From Anadara kagoshimensis (lineage: Eukaryota > Mollusca > Bivalvia > Arcoida > Arcidae), in NCBI GenBank assembly GCA_021292105.1, contig CM037864.1, positions 44,671,816-44,735,815 on the forward strand: a DNA stretch of 64,000 nucleotides, read 5' to 3'. Of the stretch, positions 48,801 to 56,301 are shown in pieces. A program made the translations under genes and the position numbers. Position 1 is the first letter of the stretch; each line of letters begins with the position of its first letter. Below the pieces are notes generated by a model. That model saw only the letters and a list, made by a program, of their open reading frames with translations, did no database searches and had not been told where the DNA came from.

Positions 48801-50418
48801 CCTCATTTTGTACATTATGAGACGTTGAATTTACATTTGGTCCTGATGAAGGCTACCCCAGGCCGAAAGCTTGACCAGACCACCAAAAACATGGAATAAA
48901 GCAGTTGTCTTTAAAATGTTGGTGTTTATAACCTTATTACATACTCTTAAAACTAAAATATTACCGAATCTAACATTCATTAATGATAAGTATCTCAAAG
49001 AAGGGGTTATACATGGGTTTTAATACAATATGTATCACCATAGTTTTAATTTATACCATAAGGTAATTTTTACTGACAATAAATTAAAGATCAGGATTAT
49101 GCAGGTGAATATTGGTCATTATTATATAATTAATAAATTCCATCTTTATGATTGGCTAAAACGGTAACACGTGACCATTGGATCTCACATCATATACCAC
49201 GGATTTTCCGGTGAATATCAAATTCGGTGTACGTCATCGATTTTTGTTGACGTTCTCCGTAAAATGATTAGAACGTCATCAATTAAGTGTAGGCAAGTGA
49301 TTGTGTCTTGTTATTTTTTTTCATAGAACGTTGACGTTATGGCATTATCAGTTTACAATGTAGTGTGTAATTAATTGTGTCTCATCCGGAATGTCATTTA
49401 TTTTTCTTAAAAAGTCAGATTGAGCTAACTAATGCGGAATAATTTTAGTGCGATCAACCAGGGTTGACAGGGAAATCTAACATCGGTAAAATGGTTAGAT
49501 TGCCGGTCAAGGTTTGAGAAAACATTGTCAACCGGAGTGCCACAGTGGCTAAATTATATAATAAAACAGTTATGGACTTTTTAGTGGTTGTATATGGTGT
49601 GATATTCACCGGAAAAATAAATATTGACCTCGGCTGTCGCCTCGATCAATATTTATTTTCCGGTGAATATCACACCGTATACAACCACTAAAAAGTCCAT
49701 AATTGTATATTATATTTATGACTTGTTCCTTAATATCTGAACTGTTTTAGCTGCCTGGAACGCAATATTTGTAAATTGCAATGACTTTAAAATAAGCCTT
49801 GCAAAGACAATATTAGCTATTCTGTTAATATAAAGGGTTTTGTCAGAAAGAATACCTGTAACTCTGATGTACCACAATACTAATAATGTTTGCCAATGGA
49901 CTGTATTGTCTACCAAACAACACAATTCACGAATACATCACATGGTCTTACCAAAAGTTTGAATTTTACCTGAGCCATCTTGAAATGCAGACTCGACAGA
50001 ATCGATGTCCACATTCTGTTTGTAATGGTTCCCTTAGCACCAGCAGACATATAGGACACATGTATTTATCATCTTTAGGATCAACAAAGTCTAAATCATA
50101 TCCCTCATTTGGCTGCACAAAATGGTATCCAGAGTCGCTACCTGAATTAAAACTTCCACCTGATCCTGGCTGATTTCCAGGGATAAATATTTGTTCACAA
50201 CTTCCACTGCCTTCAAATGTTCTTAAAAAATTGCCCGATTGACTTATATTGAATGGCTGTGTCGTATTGTCAGAGTCATTATTACTTTGACGTAACAATT
50301 GTTCAGAAATCCCTGGACTATCCTGTTGTCTTATAGAACCATTATTGTCTGGGATATTATATATTGGACTACCAGAACTGTCAAACTGGCCTGATGACTG
50401 ATTGGGCGAAGCAGCCAT
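35714..50418 (-). CDS. TRAF6: TNF receptor-associated factor 6-like E3 ubiquitin ligase
   Basis: Six coding exons on the minus strand join in frame: 50418-49970, 48175-48019, 40061-39900, 38352-38281, 37355-37278 and 36838-35714 (2,043 nt, 680 residues). Order: Ser/Gly/Asn-rich N-terminus (1-118), RING (about 121-165; [17 protein letters not shown]), TRAF-type zinc fingers (about 180-310), low-complexity linker (about 330-465), coiled coil (about 467-520) and MATH domain (about 527-677). The segment after the [14 protein letters not shown], and the MATH signatures MQGEYDD, AFQRP and KGFGYMEF match TRAF6 rather than other TRAFs. TRAF6 makes K63-linked ubiquitin chains downstream of Toll/IL-1-type receptors. 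The start chosen is the first ATG (50418) in the open frame. The protein is longer than human TRAF6 because of its N-terminus and linker. Intron 2 contains a 7-kb antisense retrotransposon. Confidence 0.92.
37278..38352 (-). CDS. TRAF6: TRAF6-like exons 4 and 5: TRAF zinc fingers
   Basis: Exon 38352-38281 (24 codons) encodes [20 protein letters not shown] and ends MREQ; exon 37355-37278 (26 codons) encodes [20 protein letters not shown] and ends GCNEK. Both are phase 0 and have consensus splice sites. Cys and His spacing fits TRAF-type fingers, and the small-exon layout matches TRAF6 genes. The 132-codon plus-strand frame in the intron (37662-38060) is not supported as a gene. Confidence 0.9.
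38353..39899 (-). other. TRAF6-like intron 3 with dispersed repeats
   Basis: A repeat starting AGTCCCCTACCGGCTAAAGC and containing GTCCGTCTGTCCATCCGTCC runs about 38930-39400. Inside it a roughly 165-bp module (from CTTTTTTCTACA through AATTTCAG) occurs twice in tandem. A family C copy follows at 39655-39890. Confidence 0.75.
39655..39890 (-). repeat. Dispersed repeat family C, copy 2
   Basis: Inverse complement of 21480-21735: ATGACACACCTTTGGACCAT, CATGTGAAGTTTTATGACAG and ACAGACAGACAGAGAGATG correspond to the plus-strand motifs there. It ends about 10 bp from the donor site of TRAF6-like exon 3. Confidence 0.85.
39900..40061 (-). CDS. TRAF6: TRAF6-like exon 3: TRAF zinc fingers
   Basis: The 54-codon phase 0 exon encodes [19 protein letters not shown] and [15 protein letters not shown], two consecutive TRAF-type zinc fingers. 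The acceptor is TTTTACAG and the donor GTGAGT on the minus strand. It lies 452 bp from the retrotransposon at 40514. Confidence 0.92.
40514..41654 (+). repeat. 5' LTR of the Gmr1-like element
   Basis: 1,141 bp, TG...CA, starting with the inverted pair TGTCAC-CA-GTGACA and ending GGGTTCGTTACA. It differs from the 3' LTR by a missing AT near 41220, one A near 41454, one T near 41500, one A near 41529 and one missing G near 41576. A minus-strand 66-codon frame at 40673-40873 is repeated in both LTRs and is not a gene. Confidence 0.96.
41659..41676 (+). promoter_or_regulatory. Primer-binding site, tRNA-Leu type
   Basis: TGGTGGCAGCGGTGGGAT lies four bases after the 5' LTR. Its complement ends ...CACCGCTGCCACCA, the 3' end of the animal tRNA-Leu that begins GGTAGCG, including the CCA tail. 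It would prime minus-strand cDNA synthesis. Confidence 0.85.
41913..44720 (+). CDS. Gmr1-like element ORF1: Gag, protease and integrase
   Basis: A 935-residue open frame from ATG 41913. Residues about 25-105 are Glu/Lys/Gln-rich and probably coiled coil. About 110-285 is a Gag capsid-like domain. A CCHC knuckle ([14 protein letters not shown]) lies at 331-344. The protease motif LRDTGCNG has its Asp at 413. The integrase zinc domain ([10 protein letters not shown]...CKSCDVC) lies at about 600-640, and the catalytic triad is D670, D730 and E766, with D-x35-E spacing. The GPY/F module (WKGPFEI) is near 905. The frame ends in divergent residues after AAGAAAAAAC at about 44693-44702, where the family's usual integrase tail continues in the -1 frame. 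Confidence 0.93.
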   Translation: MERLKEIIEMGTQLGYVDEALQTFVKEQQEMERQDRAKEREERQINEERKWKLQEIQQQKEKLAMEMDLEQQRSKEADKEHQRKLEVLELKEKTKGKIEMESKPESISTTLFKYNPKLPAYDDTKDDMDAYLRRFETFAQAQSWPVDKWALGLSTLLKGKALEVFSRLAPEQALNYAELKAALLKRFDYTEEGFRKRLRESRAEENETFSQLSMRLANYFDRWVDLAKCPKSYQGLRDLLLREQFLLSCSGELELFLRERIPSSLGDMSKLADQFVEARGSKARVFTQRVKTLNMRQSNVQSQVQPRSRNEPHKEGEKNFEMKAPKFSKRCFICNSVDHLANKCPRKFERGKAAGVHASPLNEQNTDTVEIENPQPQSESKLANVCDFKSLQKESMPVVSGRLGTEQVLVLRDTGCNGVVIRAALVKDSEMLGRKQTCKLVDGSEVIVPVAQVKIDSPYFSGITNAWCLESPLYDVIIGNIPGAHPPDNPNDNWEKEVISAVETRGMKVRACKTDKLLVPAEIQGVDPVDFKNAQVHDETLVPLWKLAEENNIKESTSGVKTRFYVRNDILLRERIDKRGTRTQLVVPKHYREAVLKLGHDSVMSGHLGITKTVDRILMEFFWPGINADITRYCKSCDVCQRTVQKGRVRKVPLGDMPIIDKPFDRVAVDLIGPLYPASDRGYRYILTIVDFATRYPEAVALKRIETTDIAEALVDVFSRVGIPREILSDRGSQFTSEVMQEVSRLLSIKQLTTTPYHPACNGLVEKFNGTLKQMLRRMCVECPKDWDRYVNALLFAYREVPQESLGFAPFELIYGHSVRGPLRILRELWTKDVPDPDVKTTYQYVLDLRERLEETCKLAHENLKQAKVKQAKNYNKAAKARNLTVGKKVLVLLPMKRNKLQLQWKGPFEIVEQLNDVDYRIKMYSKKKHFILIC
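44714..44983 (+). CDS. Gmr1-like element ORF2: integrase tail and linker
   Basis: This 89-codon frame starts inside the end of ORF1, in the -1 frame, with MLKEYVDR, the expected end of a Ty3/gypsy integrase (compare the common NMLKPY motif). It continues with an acidic linker and [13 protein letters not shown], the usual lead-in to reverse transcriptase. It stops at TGA 44981-44983, overlapping the ATG of ORF3 as ATGA. It probably belongs to one polyprotein rather than being an independent gene. Confidence 0.75.
   Translation: MLKEYVDRNEIFAVEDVETKGVFACASISVIEETFEDSEDGHMNETDRSPLMLLQLEPTETVNDVHISDELNVDQRKEIETLLRNLVVL
44980..46308 (+). CDS. Gmr1-like element ORF3: reverse transcriptase and RNase H
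   Basis: A 442-residue open frame. It begins [14 protein letters not shown], the conserved approach to reverse transcriptase, then [33 protein letters not shown] and the catalytic NFLDDILLF (Asp 174 and 175). The connection LGHIIG and RNase H follow ([11 protein letters not shown], Asp 323; [16 protein letters not shown]), ending near GADYLSR. The frame lies -1 relative to ORF2. All key catalytic residues are present. Confidence 0.93.
   Translation: MTDLPGRTHLATHDIRTTTEEPIRVKPFPIPYTTREAIKTEVQKMLDMDVIELSDSDYSSPVVLLRKKDSTYRFCVDYRQLNKATIFDAEPMPSVDDLFVKLAGCKHFSKFDLSKGYWQVPITDSAKRKSAFTTPFGLYQFKVMSFGLVNAPSTFNRLMRKLLHGMEHVDNFLDDILLFTETWEDHVNILKVLLTRLKEANLTARPTKCYIGYQSLECLGHIIGQEILKPTPDKILAIRNAPQPITKRQVKSFIGLAGYYRKFIPNFSTIAVPLTDLTKKGMPNKVEWNQPQENAFATLKKLLTSEPILRLPDIHQTFVLRTDASDLGIGAVLLQELNGVMHPVAYASRKLLPRERRYAIIEKECLALVWDVNKFSQYLLGKEFVVETDHQPLTSLSKSKVANARIMRWALLLQQYRMRIKAIPGRENIGADYLSRTLEEFK
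46341..46354 (+). promoter_or_regulatory. Polypurine tract
   Basis: ACGGAGGGAGGAGT directly precedes the 3' LTR and would prime plus-strand cDNA synthesis. Confidence 0.85.
46355..47499 (+). repeat. 3' LTR of the Gmr1-like element
   Basis: 1,145 bp; partner of 40514-41654. The four-base length difference is fully accounted for by the three indels seen (AT, T and G). It is followed by the right target-duplication copy TGAGA. Confidence 0.96.
48019..48175 (-). CDS. TRAF6: TRAF6-like exon 2: end of RING and first zinc finger linker
   Basis: The exon completes the RING with [10 protein letters not shown] and continues [20 protein letters not shown], which is nearly the vertebrate TRAF6 sequence at this point. 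The acceptor TTTTTCAG joins a codon split after two bases in exon 1; the donor is GTAAGT. Confidence 0.93.
48426..48770 (-). repeat. Inverted copy of the gene 2 promoter-proximal region and first exon
   Basis: Read on the minus strand, this segment matches 14851-15195 closely: AGAGTCGCTGACGTAAGATC, GCCCTAAATAGAGCTCCAGA, ATAAAATTGGCAAATATGTT and ATGCAGTTGGAGAAGAACCG all have counterparts there. The match includes the last 50-bp repeat units and the start of the signal peptide exon (MQLEKN-SLCLIVG), and is lost just after TTGGAG, where the copy lacks about eight bases. It lies in intron 1 of the TRAF6-like gene, in that gene's orientation. Confidence 0.9.
49566..49705. repeat. Long inverted repeat (hairpin), arms about 60 bp
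   Basis: TTATGGACTTTTTAGTGGTT, then TGGTGTGATATTCACCGG and AAATAAATATTGA, are mirrored by the inverse complement ending AACCACTAAAAAGTCCATAA, with very few mismatches around a central loop of about 16 bases (TCGGCTGTCGCCTCG). It lies in intron 1 of the TRAF6-like gene, 260 bp from exon 1. A foldback transposon remnant is likely. Confidence 0.92.
49970..50418 (-). CDS. TRAF6: TRAF6-like exon 1: N-terminus and RING
   Basis: The ATG at 50418 opens [10 protein letters not shown]; residues 1-118 are rich in Ser, Gly, Asn and Gln, then [16 protein letters not shown] and [10 protein letters not shown] begin the RING. The donor GTAAAA splits an Arg codon. Upstream, TTTTCAG at about 50501-50495 on the minus strand could be the acceptor of a preceding 5' UTR exon, in which case an out-of-frame ATG at 50491 would lie in the leader. 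Confidence 0.9.
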
Positions 50419-50494
50419 ATATAATGGTGAGGTAACTTGCTTTATCACAGTCAGAATTACACAATCCAGGGGAGGTAAGCCTGATAGTCATCAC

Positions 50495-51440
50495 CTGAAA
50501 ATACAAATCATTATAACTATAAAGTATAGTGCAGTAAAATTTTATCCCATCTTTATTCGTGTTATAGGGGCCACCTGTCTATATGGACCACTTTCACTGG
50601 TTCTATTGCATGGCCCGTTTGACTATATTATTTACAAATTATAGGTTTAGATTTGACCTCAAGACCTTGCCATTTGATCAACACACCACATTTTGGTACA
50701 TTACTGCTAAACTTAATCAAAATCCATATTATAGAGCTGACATGTGTGACAATTTAATTTATTGTGTGTTTATTCTCCCATTACCTTTGTACTAAAACCT
50801 TATCACATTATCAGACCATAATTACCATGTCAGTACACAACCAACAAATATGACATAATTAATACAATCATGTCATACCAACTTATAGCAAAAATTGTCA
50901 CATATGTGATCATGTAAGCTTGTGAATTTGTAAGCAGCATGTCTGTTGCATTGCGTGGCTTATAACTGTTTCAGTTATATGACTATAATTAACTTTTTTT
51001 AACAGTTCAGTGCTTATTTGTGTTTTATTTTTATTATCCTAAATCAGTTATCACCTATTACAGCATAACTAACATGTCCTTTAATACAGGTGAGAAATGA
51101 TAATTTTAATGTCTAGTGGTTAAGGAGAGAAATATGTCCATTTGTTCAAGTATTTGAAGTACCGGTAATGTTGATATGGGCAAGAATAGGCTATTCACAT
51201 AACTGGTCCTTTTTGAATAGCCATCATTATATCCAATGTCTGTTAGGCATTGTAAGGCAAGAGATGGCCATTTTAATGTTTAAAAAATAAATGACAATCA
51301 TCGGTAAATAAATAAACTGGCATATTTTACAAGTAAATAATGGCCTTTGAATTTTTTACTTTTTTTAAATTTTAATACCAATAGTAGGTAAGACATGGCC
51401 TTCAATGCACCAAGGCAAGAAATCAAACTATATTTGCCAA
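50495..51440. other. 5' flank or first intron of the TRAF6-like gene
   Basis: No coding exon recognised. A short foldback-type repeat lies at about 50565-50640 (GGGGCCACCTGTCTATATGG), related to copies near 15640 and 61915. Confidence 0.6.
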
Positions 51441-52748
51441 GTTAATAATGGCTTTTTAATTTTCTTTATTCTAATTCTATAGATATAGGCAAAACATGGC
51501 CTTTGCTGCACCTAGTCCTTCAATGTGTATAGGTATGTAAATTGTTATTGGCTTTTTAATTTTCTTTATTCTAATTCTATAGATATAGGCAAAACATGGC
51601 CTTTGCTGCACCTAGTCCTTCAATGTGTATAGATATGTAAATTGTTATTGGCTTTTTAATTTTCTTTATTCTAATTCTATAGATATAGGCAAAACATGGC
51701 CTTTGCTGCACCTAGTCCTTCGATGTGTATAGGTATATAAATTGTTATTGGCTTTTTAATTTTCTTTATTCTAATTCTATAGATATAGGCAAAACATGGC
51801 CTTTGCTGCACCTAGTCCTTCGATGTGTATAGGTATGTAAATTGTTATTGGCTTTTTAATTTTCTTTATTCTAATTCTATAGATATAGGCAAAACATGGC
51901 CTTTGCTGCACCTAGTCCTTCAATGTGTATAGGTATGTAAATTGTTATTGGCTTTTTAATTTTCTTTATTCTAATTCTATAGATATAGGCAAAACATGGC
52001 CTTTGCTGCACCTAGTCCTTCGATGTGTATAGGTATATAAATTGTTATTGGCTTTTTAATTTTCTTTATTCTAATTCTATAGATATAGGCAAAACATGGC
52101 CTTTGCTGCACCTAGTCCTTCGATGTGTATAGGTATGTAAATTGTTATTGGCTTTTTAATTTTCTTTATTCTAATTCTATAGATATAGGCAAAACATGGC
52201 CTTTGCTGCACCTAGTCCTTCAATGTGTATAGGTATGTAAATTGTTATTGGCTTTTTAATTTTCTTTATTCTAATTCTATAGATATAGGCAAAACATGGC
52301 CTTTGCTGCACCTAGTCTTTCGATGTGTATAGGTATGTAAATTGTTATTGGCTTTTTAATTTTCTTTATTCTAATTCTATAGATATAGGCAAAACATGGC
52401 CTTTGCTGCACCTAGTCCTTCAATGTGTATAGGTATGTAAATTGTTATTGGCTTTTTAATTTTCTTTATTCTAATTCTATAGATATAGGCAAAACATGGC
52501 CTTTGCTGCACCTAGTCCTTCAATGTGTATAGGTATGTAAATTGTTATTGGCTTTTTAATTTTCTTTATTCTAATTCTATAGATATAGGCAAAACATGGC
52601 CTTTGCTGCACCTAGTCCTTCAATGTGTATAGGTATGTAAATTGTTATTGGCTTTTTAATTTTCTTTATTCTAATTCTATAGATATAGGCAAAACATGGC
52701 CTTTGCTGCACCTAGTCCTTCGATGTGTATAGGTATGTAAATTGTTAT
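51441..52748. repeat. 100-bp minisatellite, 12 full units plus partial ends
   Basis: The unit starts ATTGTTATTGGCTTTTTAAT and contains GGCAAAACATGGCCTTTGCT and GCACCTAGTCCTTC. Starts fall at 51541, 51641, 51741 and so on to 52641, exactly 100 bp apart. Units differ at a few sites (CAATG or CGATG; GTATGTAA, GTATATAA or GATATGTAA). It lies upstream of the TRAF6-like gene. Confidence 0.98.
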
Positions 52749-54461
52749 ATGTTAAAATCAATTTAAATTTTCTACATTTAAATCCTGATAAGTTTTAAAC
52801 AGTACTACTACCTCTTATCTCTGCCAATACATATACATTATTTATCTGAACTATATATATATACTTCCTTAATTTAAAAGTTTTATATACCGTATATATC
52901 TTAGTTTGATACAATAAAACCCCCAATACTAAGTCCATATCAGCTGATAGAGATTTATTTGTATATGTAACTCACACAGTACATTTATAATTGATATTTA
53001 TGTATCTAACTTCATTTTGCAGTTTGGTAAAAAAAATAGAAATTCATAAAAATATGTTGTTGTTTTTTTCTTTTACAAAATGTTTTTATTCTAGTTCATG
53101 ATTTAAACTTTGAATGTGCATGCATGAATCCTAATTATTTTATTTCTAATATAAATTTAGATTATATGGTTGATCAAAATTTTAAAAGTTAAGATCTCTT
53201 TACATTTAAAATAAATTCTAAAATTTGCATAACAGAATAATAAAATAATAAATTTTATTTATCATCAGACAACTACAGCTTTTAATATAATCATTGTTTT
53301 GCAATTACCAATAACATTTTCAACAATATTTGTAAATACTATAATATTTTTAAAAGCACTTGTTGTAAATTTCTAATTACTAATTACTTACTTTTTTCTA
53401 ATTTAAATTTAAGTTTTCCAATATTTTGTAAATATTTTTAACACAACAAATAACATCACTCCTAAAAATGTCATCCATGACTTTATACATGAGATATCCC
53501 CTCCGATGATAAAAACTGTGCCATAACTTCCTGGTCTATAAGCATATCTCACTCAATACATGTATAAGATTACTGTTGAAAAAATATGACCAACATATAA
53601 ATAACTAATAATATAACAATAGCAATTCAGGTTTACCTACATAATTACCAAAAATACCTATAATTTATAAACTTTATAAAAGTTTTCTATTATTAGTCTG
53701 CAGTTTTCATCTTACCATAATCACTAAAATGCTACAAATATACATATAATGTAAACATTACAATTCTGGAGAAGCAGGAAGTATTTAAAATTCAAAGTAC
53801 AAGGTTTTTTATATTTTTTTTAATAGCCATTTACAAAAAGCTATCATTTTCAATTATTTAAGTATTCATCTGTATGCAATGTCACTATATATGCATTTAA
53901 ACTACAGATCTTAAGGTAATTATGTCTAAATAAGGCACATCATGTCATGCTTCATGTAATGATAAAAAATCCTGATATTTAAGTACCCCATTCATATACA
54001 TGTAAATCTGTCTGCCCTGAAAAATCAGTTTTTAGCTCACTAGATAAAAGTCATCAGAATTGTTGTTGTCACACAATCATTGTATTTGGCCTCAAGTACC
54101 GGTATATTGGCAGTCCCACACTTACAAAGTTTGGCTACCCCAACGTGACCATGACTGGTAGTGAGAATATAAATATAGCTCACTGAGACAGCACTTGCAG
54201 GGGTTGCTTCCAAACAGGTCCATTATCCTTTAAATCAGCAGCAATGTGAAACAAAGTAACATGCCCCAGTCAGGATATGAACCCACAACACTTGGATCTG
54301 GAGTTTGACACTCTACCAAATGGGCTTATGCTGAAAATGATTGATGTTATTATGTCGGTATACTAAGGCCCTCACTCACTCGCAATGTATATGAAACAAG
54401 GGTTCAAAATTCTGCAAGTACGAGATTCTGGACCTATTGATTTTACATTTAGACCATAAAC
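52749..54461. other. Intergenic AT-rich sequence
   Basis: No gene recognised; open frames are short. Sequence around 54100-54330 is somewhat less AT-rich and may be an old repeat, but no family was identified. Confidence 0.6.
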
Positions 54462-54733
54462 ATGGCAGGTCCATCAGACTTTTACAGATTAAATATCAAT
54501 GGGGTTCGCCACTGTACCACGTGGTCAATACCTCTTAACGTTTGAGCAGAATGTTTTAGAAATCGCCAACGTCACAAATTCTCAGAATGACATCATTTTA
54601 CAGGAAACCGTCATCTTCGGCAATTCAATATCCATTGGAAATAAGTGTTCAGCACAAACATTAGAGGGTATCACGTGGTACAGCGGCTAACCTCATTGAT
54701 ATTTCATCTGTAAAAGTCTGATGGACCTGCCAT
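54462..54733. mobile_element. 272-bp foldback (MITE-like) element
   Basis: The ends ATGGCAGGTCCATCAGACTT plus TTACAGATTAAATATCAATG and the inverse complement of GTAAAAGTCTGATGGACCTG CCAT form terminal inverted repeats of about 45 bp with few mismatches. Inversion extends inward (CCACTGTACCACGTGG against CCACGTGATACCC-type sequence). The 63-codon frame inside is incidental. Confidence 0.88.
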
Positions 54734-56029
54734 TTATACACCATGATAATACTGATCTTTCTTTATGATAACATAACTGCATATTCAACTTTAAGTGTTG
54801 ATATTGCAAAACAACCTGGATTTTCCATTACAAACAAAATTTTGAACCCCTGATAAAAGAAATGCAGTGACTGTCAAATGGTGGAAGTTTGTGGCAATAA
54901 GAAAGGGAATGGGCAAAATGTTGTTGTGTAACCGGAAGGGGAAATTCAATATGAAGGATTTCATCAGGTAAAAATACTGTATTGGACCAGGAACATACCA
55001 CACTACAGCCAATGAGAAATACCCAGAAATCTTGTAGCTCTAAATTATTAAATGAAGCAAGCAACCCTCATAATCAACTAAATGATCCTTGAGTTTTTAG
55101 CAAAAATTTTACCCACTGAAAATGAAAGAAAAACCTGCAAATTTAATCATTCCAAATTTTAAGGTATTATCAGTTAACATTGTTACAGTGTTGTTGTTGT
55201 TTTTTTATTATTATTATTTATTTAATTTGTTTTTTGGAACCCGGCAGTATATTGTGAAAGTAGATAAGAATCAAATTTTAATGCTATTTTAAAATTTTGT
55301 GGAGAAAAACATAAACTGCAAACTGCAAAAACTTTGCTAAATTAAAACAATAATATATCATTTTTCATACAAAGTATTCATAAATTGATTGTTAAGAAAC
55401 AATTACAACTTCAGCTAGATTTCTTTCTACTTAAAGTGATAATGTTGTACAGATACACATGTATATATTATAAGGCAATATAATTCATTTAATCAGTCGT
55501 TGAAAGACAATTATTTCTGGAACTCAAAAAAGGGAAAACAAAGTTTCTGTGTAGGCCAAGTACTCCCCAACTTTTTTTTAATCTAATTAGAAGTCAGTTA
55601 GTCTTGTGTTTTAAGTGTTTTTAAATAAGTTTAAGGTTATAGGATATTCTGTTCTACATTTGGTGTAAATTTACACTCGATAAGGAATCAGGAAATGGTT
55701 AGACATATTGTATTATTTAACCAATCAGAAGAATTCATTCCTGGTAGATTTAACCAATCAGAATTGCCTTTATTGTTATAATCAGGATGTTGAGTTATAT
55801 GAAACTTAAATCACATGTGTGTGACTGTGTATGTACACGTTTGTGATATTTTATCAATATTTATCAATTATATTATAAAACATACTATCCAAAACACATG
55901 TTTAACTGTTTAAAACAATATTGGATCATGTGGAGATAATCAATAACAAATTAAGTACACATGTACTGAATGTCCTAGCTGGCTGGCTAACAGGGTCAAA
56001 CTATTATATCTCAAACACAATATATACCA
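54734..56029. other. Intergenic, no recognised gene
   Basis: AT-rich DNA; short frames only, none with a recognisable domain. Confidence 0.6.
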
Positions 56030-56297
56030 CTATCCTAGCTCAGTTGGTAGAGTGCTCATTTGGTATGTGGGAGGTTATGGGTTTGAACTCCGGCTGGGGT
56101 ATGACCAAGATTTGAAAAAAGGTAGCGAGTGTTCTATCGCCAAGCACTCAGGATTTAAAAATGAAAGTCATGGGGTCCTTCAGAACCTTAAAAACTGATG
56201 CCACGCCATGTGTCATGGCTGGTGTGGCATGGTAAAGAAAACTTCCTGTACACTGTGTCTGTCCTCAGCGCACTGCAAAATTCAATATTTCTGTCAC
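56030..56297 (+). mobile_element. tRNA-derived SINE, 5' part
   Basis: CTAGCTCAGTTGGTAGAGTG is a good tRNA A-box region and GGGTTTGAACTCCGGC a good B box, both RNA polymerase III promoter elements. The body matches the copies at 12341 and 58985. The 3' end of this copy resumes at 58567 after an inserted element. Confidence 0.9.
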
Positions 56298-56301
56298 TTA
56301 A

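Noticed and set aside
48842..48868. CTGATGA...GAAA motif resembling a hammerhead ribozyme core, followed by AATAAA
   Set aside because: The stem II closing pair is mismatched and no stem III with a cleavage triplet could be drawn after GAAA. It is more likely the 3' end of an unidentified retroelement.
56030..56110. tRNA gene with good A and B boxes
   Set aside because: The downstream sequence continues into a shared SINE body and no full cloverleaf or anticodon arm is maintained.
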